Below are positions 54,446 through 64,000 of a stretch of DNA of 64,000 nt, one piece after another. Below the pieces are notes generated by a model that was not told the origin of the DNA, did no database searches, and worked only from the letters and a program-made list of their open reading frames with translations. Made by a program: the position numbers and the translations under genes. The DNA lies in contig NZ_JAOARI010000013.1 of NCBI RefSeq assembly GCF_025210605.1, forward strand, positions 62,001 through 126,000, read 5' to 3'. This stretch comes from Halodesulfovibrio sp. (GTDB lineage: Bacteria; Desulfobacterota; Desulfovibrionia; Desulfovibrionales; Desulfovibrionaceae). The first letter of the stretch is position 1, and every line of letters begins with the position of its first letter.

Positions 54446-54509
54446 GCACAATTTTAAAAATATTTTTACTTTATACGGAGTTTTCTATCAAGTTACACGA
54501 AAGTCGTTG

Positions 54510-55688
54510 CTAACTGCGATAATCCGCGTTGATAGAAATATACTCGTGTGTGAGATCAGATGCAAATAATTCCGCTTTACCTTCGCCATTTCCTACCACA
54601 ATGTCGATGAGAATATCACGTTCTTCTAAATATGGCTTCAGCAGGGTGTCAAAATCAACATCTGAAGGCTGTCCGTTTTTGAATAATTCAATACCGCACA
54701 TGGTAAGCTGAACGTCTGTTGCTTCAAAGTCTGCACCGCTTCGACCGATTGCAGCGACAATGCGACCCCAGTTTGCATCTTTGCCGTAAATTGCTGTTTT
54801 GACAAGCGGTGAATGTCCTACGGTGCGGGCAATCATATCTGCTTCAGCGTTATTTTTTGCGCCTGAAACAAGAATCTGCATTACCTTGGTAGCCCCTTCA
54901 CCGTCCTGCACAAGCTGGTATGATAACTCACGCATAAGTGATGTAACAGCCTGTTGGAATTCTGTTTCGGTTGCATCTGTGATATAGGCTTCGCTTGCAC
55001 CGTTGGCTAACGCTAACACGCAATCGTTTGTAGAAGTATCGCCATCTACCGAAACGCAGTTGAACGAACCATCAACAGCAGTTTTGACGATTCGTTTCCA
55101 TAGAGCACCATCAATTTGAGCATCAGTAATAACAGTTCCCAGCATGGTTGCCATGTTTGGGCAAATCATACCCGCACCTTTTGCCATACCTGCAATGGTA
55201 ACAGTTTTTCCATCAACAATGATGGAACGGCTTGCAGTTTTCGGGAAGGTGTCCGTAGTCATTATGGCGTTGGCAAAATCATCACCTGTGTGCTTGCCCA
55301 CTGCATCAACTAATACAGGCGCGGCGGCTTCCCATTTTTCCATATCGAATTGTAAGCCGATAACTCCTGTAGAAGCAGGCAGTATAGCATCAGAGCGAAG
55401 TCCAAGGCGGGAAGACACCAGCTCAAGTGAGCGCTTGCAGTTGGCAAGCCCTTCTTCGCCAGTACATGCGTTGGCACTGCCAGCGTTAATCATAATTCCC
55501 TGCACGTTAGTAGAGTTTTCTACAAGTTCTTTTGCCACAACTACAGGAGCAGCCTGAAATTTGTTTGTGGTAAATGTTCCAGCAGCCACGCAAGGTGTGT
55601 CGCTGACGATGAGCGCAAGATCGAGTCTGCCAGAATACTTTAGATTCCCTTCAATGGCAGCGTATTTGTATCCTTTAGGAGTATCCAC
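54510..55688 (-). CDS. argJ: Bifunctional glutamate N-acetyltransferase/ornithine acetyltransferase ArgJ
   Basis: 392 residues from a GTG at 55688 (GAGA six bases upstream). ArgJ transfers acetyl from N-acetylornithine to glutamate, making arginine synthesis cyclic. The precursor self-cleaves before Thr181 in the conserved GAGMICPNMATML; the oxyanion pair Thr-Gly is in PASTGVIG (T107-G108). The C-terminal part has KTAIYGKDANWGRIVAAIGR. Length is normal. No other arg gene is adjacent. Whether it also has acetyl-CoA-dependent activity cannot be told from sequence. Confidence 0.95.
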   Translation of the reverse strand: MDTPKGYKYAAIEGNLKYSGRLDLALIVSDTPCVAAGTFTTNKFQAAPVVVAKELVENSTNVQGIMINAGSANACTGEEGLANCKRSLELVSSRLGLRSDAILPASTGVIGLQFDMEKWEAAAPVLVDAVGKHTGDDFANAIMTTDTFPKTASRSIIVDGKTVTIAGMAKGAGMICPNMATMLGTVITDAQIDGALWKRIVKTAVDGSFNCVSVDGDTSTNDCVLALANGASEAYITDATETEFQQAVTSLMRELSYQLVQDGEGATKVMQILVSGAKNNAEADMIARTVGHSPLVKTAIYGKDANWGRIVAAIGRSGADFEATDVQLTMCGIELFKNGQPSDVDFDTLLKPYLEERDILIDIVVGNGEGKAELFASDLTHEYISINADYRS

Positions 55689-55887
55689 AGCATTTCTCGT
55701 ATTTGTTAGTGTTTAGAATATAGTACTAGCCAGTACCGCTTCATAATTTGCGAGACTTTGCAGAATGTCAATGAGGAGTTCTGGTTACCTGAGAAGAACG
55801 CTTTTTTTGTTGGCATACCGTAAAATGTATTGTGAAAAATTATGCTGTAATGAATGATGACTAAAGTGTGTTTCCAAACAGTATGAT

Positions 55888-55922
55888 CATAAAAAAAGGG
55901 TGGAGTAAAAACTCCACCCTTT
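55888..55922 (-). terminator. Terminator downstream of secA
   Basis: Perfect 12-bp stem AAAGGGTGGAGT with ACTCCACCCTTT, 4-base loop, followed on the minus strand by more T. Lies ~190 bases past the secA stop. Confidence 0.85.
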
Positions 55923-55981
55923 ACCAAAGCATAATTAAGCCGTGGCTGACTGTTGAGACGTAGGTTCTTCGCTTATCGGGT

Positions 55982-56028
55982 CAAGGGGGATTCCCCCTTG
56001 CGGGGTGGAGGGGCAGAGCCCTTCCCCG
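55982..56028. repeat. GC-rich tandem hairpin element
   Basis: Two adjacent hairpins: CAAGGGGG-ATT-CCCCCTTG (55982-56000), then outer CGGGG/CCCCG with inner GGGC-AGA-GCCC (56001-56028). The composition and layout resemble dispersed palindromic intergenic repeats. Only this copy is seen in the window. Confidence 0.55.
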
Positions 56029-56111
56029 TCGGAGACACCAGCAAAACATACGCGCCGCAGGCTTGCTTTTTTATACAAAGCACCGCAGGCACATTCTTTG
56101 ACTACGTAATA

Positions 56112-58625
56112 CTATGCACCACAGCATTTTTTGTATTTTTTGCCACTGCCGCAAGGACACGGTGCATTGCGACCGATTTTAGGCTCGGCGCGCTTTGCAG
56201 GCTTGTTATCTTCTTCACCACCGGAGTAGGTGACAGCAGTTTCTTCTTTGTGACGGAATTCATCACGCAGCACTTCCTGCTCTTCTTCTTCGGCACGCTG
56301 AATACGCAGACGGGTAAGTGCTTTGAACACGTTTTCGCGAATGCGGAAAAGCATATCTTGGAAAAGTTCAAAGCCTTCACGTTTGTATTCCTGCTTAGGG
56401 TCACGCTGACCGTAACCGCGTAAACCGATGCCCTCACGAAGGTGATCCATGTTGAGAAGGTGTTCTTTCCAGCAGCGGTCAAGTTCTTCCAGCAGGAAGT
56501 AACGGAGCACATCTTCGTATACTTCGTTTGCATCGTTTTTAAGAACAGCAAGCCGCTCTTGAACAGCCTTGTGTGCATATTCTTCTGAAGGAACAGATGT
56601 AAGGTCGATGGATGCAGAAAGGTTGAAGATTTCGTCAAGCTGAACAGGCAGTGCTTCGGCAAGTTCGCCGCGATCTTCCGGCTTGGTTGCGTTCCACTCT
56701 TCGTAAAGCACATCCATGAGGTCAGAGAGAAATTCCTGAATCAGTTCTTCCTGACTTTCATTCATCATGATTTCACGGCGAAGGGTGTAGATAACCTCAC
56801 GCTGCTGGTTCATAACGTTGTCGTAGTCGAGAAGCGTTTTACGAATTTCGAAGTTGCGACCTTCAACACGTTTCTGAGCATTTTCGATTGCTTTAGAAAC
56901 CATGCTGTTTTCGATAGGCTCACCTTCATCCATGCCGAGTTTCTGCATCATGTTAGACATACGCTCGGAAGCAAACAGGCGCATCAGGTCATCTTCAAGA
57001 GACAGGTAGAAACGTGAAGAACCCGGGTCGCCCTGACGACCGGAACGACCACGCAACTGGTTGTCGATGCGTCGGGATTCATGGCGTTCTGTACCCAGAA
57101 TGTGGAGACCGCCAGCTTCTTTTACGCCTTCACCAAGCACGATATCAGTACCACGACCCGCCATGTTGGTTGCGATGGTAACGCGACCTTTTTGACCGGC
57201 TTCAGCAACAATCTGCGCTTCCTGCTCATGGTGCTTTGCGTTCAACACATTGTGAGGAATGCGGCGCTGTTTGAGCAACTGAGAAATAAGTTCGGATGTC
57301 TCGATAGAAATGGTACCGACAAGAACTGGCTGATTGTTCTTATGCAATTCTGCAATGGAATCGGCAATTGCATTGAATTTTTCGCGATTGGTGCGGTAAA
57401 TGACATCAGGGAAATCTTTACGGGTCATCGGACGGTTTGTCGGAATGGAGCAAACTGCCAGATTGTAAATTTGCTGGAATTCAACAGCTTCTGTGTCCGC
57501 TGTACCAGTCATGCCGCCCAGTTTTTCGTACATGCGGAAGTAGTTCTGGAAGGTGATGGAAGCAAGTGTCTGGTTTTCTGCTTCAACTTTAACGCCTTCT
57601 TTAGCTTCCAACGCCTGATGCAGACCATCGGAGAAACGTCTGCCCGGCATGAGACGACCGGTAAATTCATCAACAATAACAACCTGACCTTCTTTAACAA
57701 TGTAATCAACATCGCGTTTGAAGATTTTATGCGCTTTCAACGCCTGCAAAACGTGATGCTGCAAGGTGATGTTTGTCGGGTCGTACAAGTTGTCGATTTT
57801 AAGAAGCTGTTCGACACGGATGACGCCTTCATCTGTGAGAGATACAGAGCGGGCTTTTTCATCCATTGTGTAGTGCGTTTCTTCTTTAAGGGAAGGAACA
57901 ATATTATCAATTTGACCGTACAGAGCGGTGGAATCTTCAGATGCACCGGAAATAATGAGTGGTGTACGGGCTTCATCAATGAGGATGGAGTCAACTTCAT
58001 CGACAATCGCAAAGTGATGAGGGCGCTGAACAAGCTGCTCTTTGTAGAACTTCATGTTATCACGGAGATAATCGAAGCCGAATTCGTTGTTTGTACCGTA
58101 GGTAATGTCGGAGCCGTAGGCTGCTTTGCGCTCTTCATCACTCAGACCATGAACAATGATGCCGGTAGTAAGACCAAGGAAGCTGTACAGCTGTCCCATC
58201 CACTGAGCATCTCGTGTTGCAAGATAGTCGTTAACGGTGATGACGTGTACACCTTTGCCGGTAAGGGCATTCAAAACAACAGGCAGTGTTGCTACAAGAG
58301 TTTTACCTTCACCGGTTTTCATTTCAGCAATTTTACCGTCGTGCAGCGCACAACCACCGATAAGCTGAACATCGTAGTGACGCATGCCGAGTACACGGAC
58401 ACCAGCTTCACGGACAAGTGCAAAAACTTCAGGGAGAATTTCTTTAAGTTCTGTTCCGTTGGCAACTTCTTCCTTGAGTTCGGCTATGCGTGCTGGAAAA
58501 TCTTCATCCGGTAAAGCTTGAATAGTTGGTTCGAGGTCGTTGATCTGCTTGATAACCGGACGCAGACTTTTTAGATAGCGGTCATTTTGAGTGCCGAACA
58601 CTTTCTTTATAACGAAGTTGATCAT
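56112..58625 (-). CDS. secA: Preprotein translocase ATPase SecA
   Basis: 837 residues, complete. Motor of the Sec pathway, driving unfolded preproteins through SecYEG. Motifs: Walker A region [24 protein letters not shown]-type [30 protein letters not shown] and [16 protein letters not shown] for the second nucleotide domain, and helicase motif [22 protein letters not shown]. The C-terminal zinc/SecB-binding tail [18 protein letters not shown] is intact. AGGAG precedes the ATG. No neighbour in the same operon. A 477-codon open frame on the opposite strand is a coding shadow. Confidence 0.97.
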   Translation of the reverse strand: MINFVIKKVFGTQNDRYLKSLRPVIKQINDLEPTIQALPDEDFPARIAELKEEVANGTELKEILPEVFALVREAGVRVLGMRHYDVQLIGGCALHDGKIAEMKTGEGKTLVATLPVVLNALTGKGVHVITVNDYLATRDAQWMGQLYSFLGLTTGIIVHGLSDEERKAAYGSDITYGTNNEFGFDYLRDNMKFYKEQLVQRPHHFAIVDEVDSILIDEARTPLIISGASEDSTALYGQIDNIVPSLKEETHYTMDEKARSVSLTDEGVIRVEQLLKIDNLYDPTNITLQHHVLQALKAHKIFKRDVDYIVKEGQVVIVDEFTGRLMPGRRFSDGLHQALEAKEGVKVEAENQTLASITFQNYFRMYEKLGGMTGTADTEAVEFQQIYNLAVCSIPTNRPMTRKDFPDVIYRTNREKFNAIADSIAELHKNNQPVLVGTISIETSELISQLLKQRRIPHNVLNAKHHEQEAQIVAEAGQKGRVTIATNMAGRGTDIVLGEGVKEAGGLHILGTERHESRRIDNQLRGRSGRQGDPGSSRFYLSLEDDLMRLFASERMSNMMQKLGMDEGEPIENSMVSKAIENAQKRVEGRNFEIRKTLLDYDNVMNQQREVIYTLRREIMMNESQEELIQEFLSDLMDVLYEEWNATKPEDRGELAEALPVQLDEIFNLSASIDLTSVPSEEYAHKAVQERLAVLKNDANEVYEDVLRYFLLEELDRCWKEHLLNMDHLREGIGLRGYGQRDPKQEYKREGFELFQDMLFRIRENVFKALTRLRIQRAEEEEQEVLRDEFRHKEETAVTYSGGEEDNKPAKRAEPKIGRNAPCPCGSGKKYKKCCGA

Positions 58626-58978
58626 TATTTCTCCTGAAAAACAGTATAAAACTCCATATAAGTATGGAGAGAAAATTTATAATAGCCGCAGAGTTATGCC
58701 GACCGTGCATTATTCTGCGTTAGTTTGAAAAAAAATCACTGTACTATACGCATTAACAGTATGCTTTTCTTTTATCTTTTTTCTGTTTACCGAATTATGC
58801 GGCTACACAGTGTGGTGCATAGACTGTATTTTGAACGTAACTAAGTACAGAAGGGCGTGTTTGTGACTCAAACACAGGTCAATCCGGTAATAGGTACTGG
58901 AAATCAATTAATAACGCAATGAGGATTGGCAAGGGCTAACAGCTTCTTTTTTTGCTTTTCAAAGCGTTTCTTAGAGCA
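58626..58978. other. Intergenic region upstream of secA
   Basis: No supported gene. Holds a perfect palindrome GTGTTTG-TGACT-CAAACAC (58857-58875), a possible regulator site, and a TATAGT on the minus strand ~125 bases from the secA start without a matching -35. No clear terminator follows the upstream GlcF-type gene. Confidence 0.5.
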
Positions 58979-60313
58979 CTATGGCTCAATGATATCCAGC
59001 CAATGCCCAACCTTTACTTTTTCTCCATTACAAACTGGAGCGGTGCCGCGTAACTGAAGGGTGCAGCCGCTGCATCCAGTGATGACTAAATACGTGGATT
59101 CGACTTCGGTACAGAGGTCGGATTCAAGCTCGTCTTCGTCATCATACAGGTCGCATAAGCAGTTCCCCATGGGCTTGCTGTAGCAAGGGATGCTGTCATC
59201 CTTTTTCGGTGGTTGCTGTAATAAGTTTTCCCAGCAGCGGGTGGCTACCTTGCGAGTAAGTTTTCGGTTGCCAAGCTGAGCTATACCGCCCATACCGCAG
59301 CATGAGGCGGAGTCGGGGGAGCTTATTTCATCGTAGAGAATTTCTTTGAGCCAAGTGTAGTCAAGGTCATTGCCGTGCCAGTGGCAGGGTTGATGATAAC
59401 GGATGACAAGATTGCTCGGAGTATCCACTGTAAAAAGAGAGTTTCCCCATAAGGTAGAAATGGGACGCAATGCTTTTGACCATGCTTCCTGTTCGCCTTC
59501 CGCCCAACCTAGCGAATCATCGCGAACATATTCTGCAAGTCCAAGATAACAGGTTGCACAAAATGTTACGATGAGCGGACGCTCTGCTGCACGCCATGCC
59601 CGCAGGTTTTGCATGCGACTTTTGTGCGCGGCTTCCGGTGCTCCGGCATGATCCAGTGTTAGCCCGCAACATGTTAAATCTTTGGTAGGAAGCAGGGTAT
59701 AGCCAAGATTTTTGAGTATCGATTCGCTTTTGTACTTCCAACTTTTTTGAACACGGTTGGCTGTGCAGCCGGAGAAAAGCAGTACATGCTGACCTTCTCC
59801 TATTTCTTTGTCATATGTTGCAACAGATATGTAGGCAGGAATATCAGTTGCAGGCTGCATTGCCTGAATAGATTGCACTAAACGGGTTGCTTCGTTTTTA
59901 CCTTTTGAATCTGGTGCAGCTTTGCTCAATGTAGAAAGCATTGGCCAGAGAACAGCACCTTGGTTAATCCAGCGCTTCCACATCCATTGTTTCCAACCGG
60001 GGTGTGCGGCTCGCATGTTTGCAAGCTGTTGCGGAAAGTTGAGCCCTTGCGGGCAGGTTTTAGCACATTTTCCGCAGGAAAGGCACATTTCAGCAAGTTT
60101 AGTACAGTCTGTGACTTTGAGCTGCTGCGCATTTTCTTTCAGGGCAGCAATAGTACGCTGCTTTGCTTTGGGGGTAAGCTCTTCCTGCTTTGTAGAAAGA
60201 TATACTGGGCAGACTGATACGCACTTTCCGCAAAGAATGCAGGCAGCCTCGCGTTGCTTGGGAGTTTGTGCTTTTTCAGGAGAGGTAGTGGTTGTGGCGT
60301 TGTCTTGAGTCAT
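58979..60313 (-). CDS. GlcF/LutA-type iron-sulfur subunit of a lactate or glycolate oxidase
   Basis: 444 residues. Two ferredoxin-type 4Fe-4S motifs are at the N-terminus (CILCGKCVSVCPVYLS and CLSCGKCAKTCPQGL), followed by two CCG-type domains: TCCGLTLDHAG and SCCGMGGIAQLG. This is the electron-transfer partner of GlcD-type flavoproteins. The flavoprotein gene lies 12 bases upstream in the same direction, so the two form an operon. In sulfate reducers such pairs act mainly as D-lactate dehydrogenases passing electrons to the membrane; glycolate cannot be excluded. Confidence 0.92.
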   Translation of the reverse strand: MTQDNATTTTSPEKAQTPKQREAACILCGKCVSVCPVYLSTKQEELTPKAKQRTIAALKENAQQLKVTDCTKLAEMCLSCGKCAKTCPQGLNFPQQLANMRAAHPGWKQWMWKRWINQGAVLWPMLSTLSKAAPDSKGKNEATRLVQSIQAMQPATDIPAYISVATYDKEIGEGQHVLLFSGCTANRVQKSWKYKSESILKNLGYTLLPTKDLTCCGLTLDHAGAPEAAHKSRMQNLRAWRAAERPLIVTFCATCYLGLAEYVRDDSLGWAEGEQEAWSKALRPISTLWGNSLFTVDTPSNLVIRYHQPCHWHGNDLDYTWLKEILYDEISSPDSASCCGMGGIAQLGNRKLTRKVATRCWENLLQQPPKKDDSIPCYSKPMGNCLCDLYDDEDELESDLCTEVESTYLVITGCSGCTLQLRGTAPVCNGEKVKVGHWLDIIEP

Positions 60314-60325
60314 ACTACTGTTCCC

Positions 60326-61705
60326 CTAAAATGCTTTGCCCGGATTCATAATAGAGTGGGGGTCAAAAATTTGTTTGATTTGTTTCATGAGCAAACGCTC
60401 TGTCTTACTAAGCTGTAAGTGCACATATGGAGCCTTGATAAGCCCTACACCGTGTTCGCCGGATAGTGTTCCTTGCAGTGAAAGAACAAATTTTGAAATT
60501 TCTGACTTGGCAGATTTTGCCCGTGCCAGCTCCTGCGCGTCAGATGCATCGTGCATAATGTTCACATGAATATTGCCATCGCCGACATGTCCAAAAGTAA
60601 GAATCGGTAACGTGTGTTTTTCCGCAATATCACGAATGCCTGTTACAGCTTGAAGCAGCTTGCCGCGAGGGACGGTAACATCGTCAGAAAATTTGTTGGG
60701 TGCAACTTTAAAGGACGCAGGGTTGATAGAGCGGCGCACATCCCATAATGGCTCCTCCTCTTCTTTACCCATACCTGTGGTAGACCATAACACGTTGCAT
60801 GCTTTGAAAATGGCTTCGGCTTTTTCTACATCAGCTTGCAAAGCCTGATGTGAACCGTCAAAGCGCAATAAGAGAGAGGCTGTTACAGTGGAAGGCCACG
60901 CTACAGCTCCCGCATCTGACAGGGCTGTAAGAACTTCCGGCCCCATAAATTCGAGCGCAGCCGGAAGCATCCCCGCTTTAAACATAATTTTGATTGCGTG
61001 CAGTGCTTCTTCAAGGTTCGCAAAACCTGCGAGGATAGAAGCTGTTGATTCCGGCTTTGGGATTAACTTCAGCGTCAGCTCAGTCATAAAGGCAAGTGTG
61101 CCTTCGCTGCCTGTAAGAAGACGAAGCAGGTCAAGTCCGACAACATTTTTGTGGTTGCGTCCACCGCAGGTAATTGTTTTACCTCCGGGGAGTACCGCTT
61201 TGCAGCCAAGCACCCATTCGCGCGTCACACCGTATTTCAGTGCACGCATCCCACCAGCACACGTTGCGACATTTCCGCCGATGGTGGATATCCCCAGACT
61301 GGCAGGGTCTGGTGGGTAGAAGAGTTTTTCTTGCTCGACCCGTTTTTGCAAATCGCCGGTGATGACCCCCGGTTCGACGCGGGCAATAAAGTCATCTGAA
61401 TCAACCTCAAGAATCGAATCCATTTTGAGGGTTGAAACAACGATGCCCGGTTTTTTAGGAACACAAAGCCCTACAACGTTTGTTGCACGGGCACGAGGGT
61501 AGAGCGGTATGCGCTCTGTATGTGCCCAGCGCATAAGCTCGACAATCTGCTCTTCTGTTTCTGGACGAACCACAGCAAGCGGTGTCCCTTCAAGGCGGCT
61601 TGCATCGGCTTCAAATACAACCATTTCTTCCGGTGTCAGCAGACAATCTGAACAGGGAAAAAGGTTTTGCAAAAATCTACGTTGGGGAAGAGAAAGTAAC
61701 GTCAT
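60326..61705 (-). CDS. FAD-linked D-lactate/glycolate oxidase subunit (GlcD family)
   Basis: 459 residues. The FAD-binding (PCMH) domain has PLYPRARATNVVGLCVP, DPASLGISTIGGNVATCAGG and TITCGGRNHKNVVGLDLLRL. The C-terminal oxidase domain has LTFGHVGDGNIHVNIM with metal-binding His and SGEHGVGLIKAPYV. It oxidises a 2-hydroxy acid and passes electrons to the Fe-S subunit encoded next. AGGA precedes the ATG. First gene of the pair. Substrate (D-lactate more likely than glycolate) is inferred from the lifestyle, not from residues. Confidence 0.92.
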   Translation of the reverse strand: MTLLSLPQRRFLQNLFPCSDCLLTPEEMVVFEADASRLEGTPLAVVRPETEEQIVELMRWAHTERIPLYPRARATNVVGLCVPKKPGIVVSTLKMDSILEVDSDDFIARVEPGVITGDLQKRVEQEKLFYPPDPASLGISTIGGNVATCAGGMRALKYGVTREWVLGCKAVLPGGKTITCGGRNHKNVVGLDLLRLLTGSEGTLAFMTELTLKLIPKPESTASILAGFANLEEALHAIKIMFKAGMLPAALEFMGPEVLTALSDAGAVAWPSTVTASLLLRFDGSHQALQADVEKAEAIFKACNVLWSTTGMGKEEEEPLWDVRRSINPASFKVAPNKFSDDVTVPRGKLLQAVTGIRDIAEKHTLPILTFGHVGDGNIHVNIMHDASDAQELARAKSAKSEISKFVLSLQGTLSGEHGVGLIKAPYVHLQLSKTERLLMKQIKQIFDPHSIMNPGKAF

Positions 61706-61920
61706 ACAGCTATCCTGAAAATGGTGAAAAAATTGTTAGCAAAATTTTTACACCAGCAGTTACTTGCAAATATACATTTGTGAGAGGGCAAAAGGGCAGT
61801 GATCTGGTAAGTACAATCCATTCGAAATGCAGGAATTAATGGTGCAGGTTCGTTTGTGGATTCTAGTATGACTTCAATATGTCCCTGCTTGTCACTCTCA
61901 TGGTATTTAACAATAGAATA

Positions 61921-61956
61921 TGCCGGAAAGAACGCACTGATGCGCTGTTTCCGGCA
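61921..61956 (-). terminator. Probable terminator after smpB
   Basis: Perfect 9-bp stem TGCCGGAAA with TTTCCGGCA around an 18-base loop, 12 bases past the smpB stop; the tail on the minus strand is only partly T-rich. Confidence 0.7.
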
Positions 61957-61967
61957 TATAAAAAACG

Positions 61968-62441
61968 TTAGCGATCCATCATCTGTCGCGCAAGGTCGCG
62001 GGCTGCATCGCGCTGCTTGATGGTTTCACGTTGGTCATGTAATTTTTTACCACGGCACAAACCGATTTCCAGTTTGATTCGTGAGTTTTTGAAGTAGAGT
62101 TTAAGCGGTACAACTGTGAGTCCACGTTGCTCTACTTTAGTCATCCACATTTCAATTTCTCGACGGTGGAGGAGAAGCCTGCGGTCACGGTCTGGATCGT
62201 GTTGTGAATAGCCAGCATTTTCATAAGGGGCAATGTGCATCCCTACAATCCATGCTTCACCATCTTTGTAGCTGATATAGCTGTCGGTGAAGGCTACTTG
62301 TCCGGCACGCATAGATTTTACTTCTGTGCCCAGCAGCGAAAGACCTGCTTCCTGTGTATCAAGCACTTCGTAATAACGACGTGCTTTTTTATTAACGGCA
62401 ATAGAGCTGCCGCCACTTTTCTTTTTTTTCTTTTTGCTCAT
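61968..62441 (-). CDS. smpB: SsrA-binding protein SmpB
   Basis: 157 residues. Brings tmRNA to stalled ribosomes. Typical parts: [20 protein letters not shown] with [57 protein letters not shown] and the basic C-terminal tail ([16 protein letters not shown]). The N-terminal Lys run is unusually long ([11 protein letters not shown]) and may be due to the AT-rich genome. The ATG overlaps the ptsI stop (TAATG), so they are co-transcribed. Confidence 0.96.
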   Translation of the reverse strand: MSKKKKKKSGGSSIAVNKKARRYYEVLDTQEAGLSLLGTEVKSMRAGQVAFTDSYISYKDGEAWIVGMHIAPYENAGYSQHDPDRDRRLLLHRREIEMWMTKVEQRGLTVVPLKLYFKNSRIKLEIGLCRGKKLHDQRETIKQRDAARDLARQMMDR

Positions 62442-64000
62442 TACGGTTCCGTTATATCATCCTGCTCAATGAGTGACGCAAAGAAGGACAGTTCTTCAGG
62501 GAAGCGTTTAAAAATACGCTTGCGAACTTTTGTATTGATTCTGGAGACGGTAGCGTGCGTGAGCACATCCCCTAGCAGTTCAATGCATTCTTCCATGTCA
62601 ATTTGGCGGATTACGCGTTTAATTCCCGGAATAGCTTGCGGCGCAATAGAAATTCCGTCAACTCTCATACCCATTAAAATAGGTACGCAATACGGGTCGG
62701 ATGCCACCTCGCCGCAGACTGAGGCTTCAATACCTTCCTTGTGCGCTGCATCAATAACGAATTTTATCGAGCGCACAATGGCTGGGTGAAGCGGTTGGTA
62801 AAGATACGAAACATGTTTATTGGTTCTATCAATACCCAGTGAATATTGAATAAGATCGTTTGTTCCGATGGAGAAAAAATCTACTTCGCGGGCAAGAGTG
62901 TCTGCAATCATTACAGCGCTTGGCAACTCAATCATAATCCCGACTGGAATATCCGGATTGTATGCAATGCCTTCCGCATCAAGCTCGCTCTTAACAGAGT
63001 TAAGTACAAAACGTGCCTGACGCAACTCTTTTAAGCCGGAGATCATCGGGAACATGATGCCAATATTGCCATGAACGGATGCACGAAGCATTGCGCGTAA
63101 CTGTGTGCGAAAGACTTCTTGGTACCGCAAACAGAATCGGATGCCACGAAGTCCTAGCGCAGGGTTAGCTTCTTCGAGCATCGCATGCTTGTCTAACAAC
63201 TTGTCTGCGCCGACATCAAGTGTACGCAAAATAACTTTTTGCGGTGCAAGCTGCTCCGCAAGGGTTGCGTACTCTTCGTACATGTCTTCTTCGTCCGGCA
63301 TTTTTTTCTTATTAAAAAATGCATACTCGGTACGGTAGAGTCCTACCCCTTCGCCACCATTATCTTTTACTTGAACAAGTTCTTCTGCAAGCTCAATGTT
63401 GGCACATACCTCCAGACGGTATCCGTCTACTGTTTCCGCAGGAAGATGGCATTGTTTGACGATGGCTTTCTGGTAGTCTTCGAACTGATATTTTCTGTCG
63501 CCGTAATGGGCAAGCTCATCTTCGCTTGGGTCGATGAAGATAAGCCCTTTAAGCGCATCAATAATGACAAGATCACCATCTCGAATGGAATCTTCAAGGT
63601 CTTCAACACCGACGATGGCTGGAATTTGCAACGAACGGGCAAGGATACCAGTGTGGGAGGTTTTGCCGCCTTCTGCCGTAGCAAACGACATGATTTTGTT
63701 GAGCTCAAGCTCGATGGCGTCTGCCGGAGTTAAGTCATGCGCCATAAGAACGCGACGACCTGCGGGTAAATCGACAGGCTTTGGCGTTCCCATAAGTGCT
63801 TGCATGATTTTATCACCAACAACACGTACGTCCTGCATGCGCTCTCGGATGTACGGGTCATCAATAGCGCTGAAAGCTTTTGCAATGGTATCGATGGAGC
63901 GTTCCAGCGCCCACTCGGCAGTGATTGCGCGTTCCGCAATATTATTTGCTGCGGATTCAATAAGCTTAGGGTCCTGACAGATCATCAGGTGGGAATCAAT
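62441..64000 (-). CDS. ptsI: Phosphoenolpyruvate-protein phosphotransferase (PTS enzyme I), partial
   Basis: Runs off the right edge of the window: the reading frame continues through the last base ([11 protein letters not shown]), so the N-terminal part is missing. Visible parts are the phosphorylated His in [16 protein letters not shown]-binding [15 protein letters not shown] and [16 protein letters not shown], the active-site [18 protein letters not shown] and the catalytic Cys in [14 protein letters not shown] phosphorylates HPr from PEP. In Desulfovibrio-type bacteria a PTS is often reduced and regulatory; which applies here cannot be told. smpB follows with a one-base overlap. Confidence 0.95.
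   Translation of the reverse strand: MDSHLMICQDPKLIESAANNIAERAITAEWALERSIDTIAKAFSAIDDPYIRERMQDVRVVGDKIMQALMGTPKPVDLPAGRRVLMAHDLTPADAIELELNKIMSFATAEGGKTSHTGILARSLQIPAIVGVEDLEDSIRDGDLVIIDALKGLIFIDPSEDELAHYGDRKYQFEDYQKAIVKQCHLPAETVDGYRLEVCANIELAEELVQVKDNGGEGVGLYRTEYAFFNKKKMPDEEDMYEEYATLAEQLAPQKVILRTLDVGADKLLDKHAMLEEANPALGLRGIRFCLRYQEVFRTQLRAMLRASVHGNIGIMFPMISGLKELRQARFVLNSVKSELDAEGIAYNPDIPVGIMIELPSAVMIADTLAREVDFFSIGTNDLIQYSLGIDRTNKHVSYLYQPLHPAIVRSIKFVIDAAHKEGIEASVCGEVASDPYCVPILMGMRVDGISIAPQAIPGIKRVIRQIDMEECIELLGDVLTHATVSRINTKVRKRIFKRFPEELSFFASLIEQDDITEP

Larger units (their letters stand above)
55689..56111. other. Intergenic region between argJ and secA
   Basis: No supported gene. Contains the argJ promoter region, the terminator at 55888-55922, and a GC-rich tandem-hairpin element (55982-56028) unlike its AT-rich surroundings. 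Confidence 0.65.

Noticed and set aside
57081..58514. 477-codon open frame on the plus strand opposite secA
   Set aside because: It lies wholly antisense to a fully conserved SecA and encodes Phe/Cys-rich sequence without family features; it is a coding shadow.
1..64000. CRISPR array, prophage or toxin-antitoxin module
   Set aside because: No regularly spaced direct repeats, cas, phage structural or recognisable toxin-antitoxin genes were seen.

Overview
The window looks like a chromosomal piece of a sulfate-reducing deltaproteobacterium (Desulfovibrionaceae), probably a marine, moderately AT-rich member similar to Halodesulfovibrio. This rests on a canonical DsrC with both C-terminal cysteines, a formate-dehydrogenase maturation operon, a GlcD/GlcF-type lactate or glycolate oxidase pair and many sensory proteins. 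The species name is inference; no rRNA gene is present. Genes are tightly packed and mostly in short operons closed by clear hairpin terminators.

Left part (1-9.1 kb): an IS1595-type transposase homologue that seems to have lost its catalytic residues; a three-gene signalling operon (branched-chain-amino-acid-type binding lipoprotein, sensor kinase with a Cys-rich linker, receiver-STAS protein); a glycine-zipper outer-membrane lipoprotein; and the minus-strand operon fdhE-fdhD-mobA-moaA for formate dehydrogenase and molybdenum cofactor maturation.

Centre-left (9.5-28.6 kb): about 19 kb of co-directional minus-strand genes ending at one terminator (9459-9496). In transcription order: radical SAM/TPR protein, MurG-like glycosyltransferase, two GT4 glycosyltransferases, histidine phosphatase, a second MurG-like glycosyltransferase, polysaccharide deacetylase, a minimal FtsX permease, a SAM-methyltransferase-like protein, a LolD/MacB-type ATPase, a 1658-residue FtsX permease fused to a degenerate M28 peptidase domain, and two large OPT-type membrane proteins. 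I read this as a candidate uncharacterised envelope system that makes a glycoconjugate and moves it or a linked lipid, lipoprotein or peptide across the envelope. It is the best candidate for an undescribed system here.

Middle (28.7-44.7 kb): a small HMA-like protein, a soluble PAS histidine kinase, a CadC-type metal sensor, a GntR/FadR regulator with a perfect palindromic operator followed by a TSUP exporter, a YnjB-type binding lipoprotein with a nucleoside hydrolase, dsrC, a CBS-ACT protein, larC, adenine deaminase, and a glycerophosphodiesterase/D-serine dehydratase operon.

Right part (44.7-64 kb): a chemoreceptor; a TetR regulator with two palindromic operators, overlapping and leading into an RND adaptor and pump; aspartase; tRNA-Ser(GCU); argJ; secA; the GlcF/GlcD-type oxidase pair; and smpB next to ptsI, which runs off the right edge. 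No CRISPR array, prophage or intact insertion sequence was seen.
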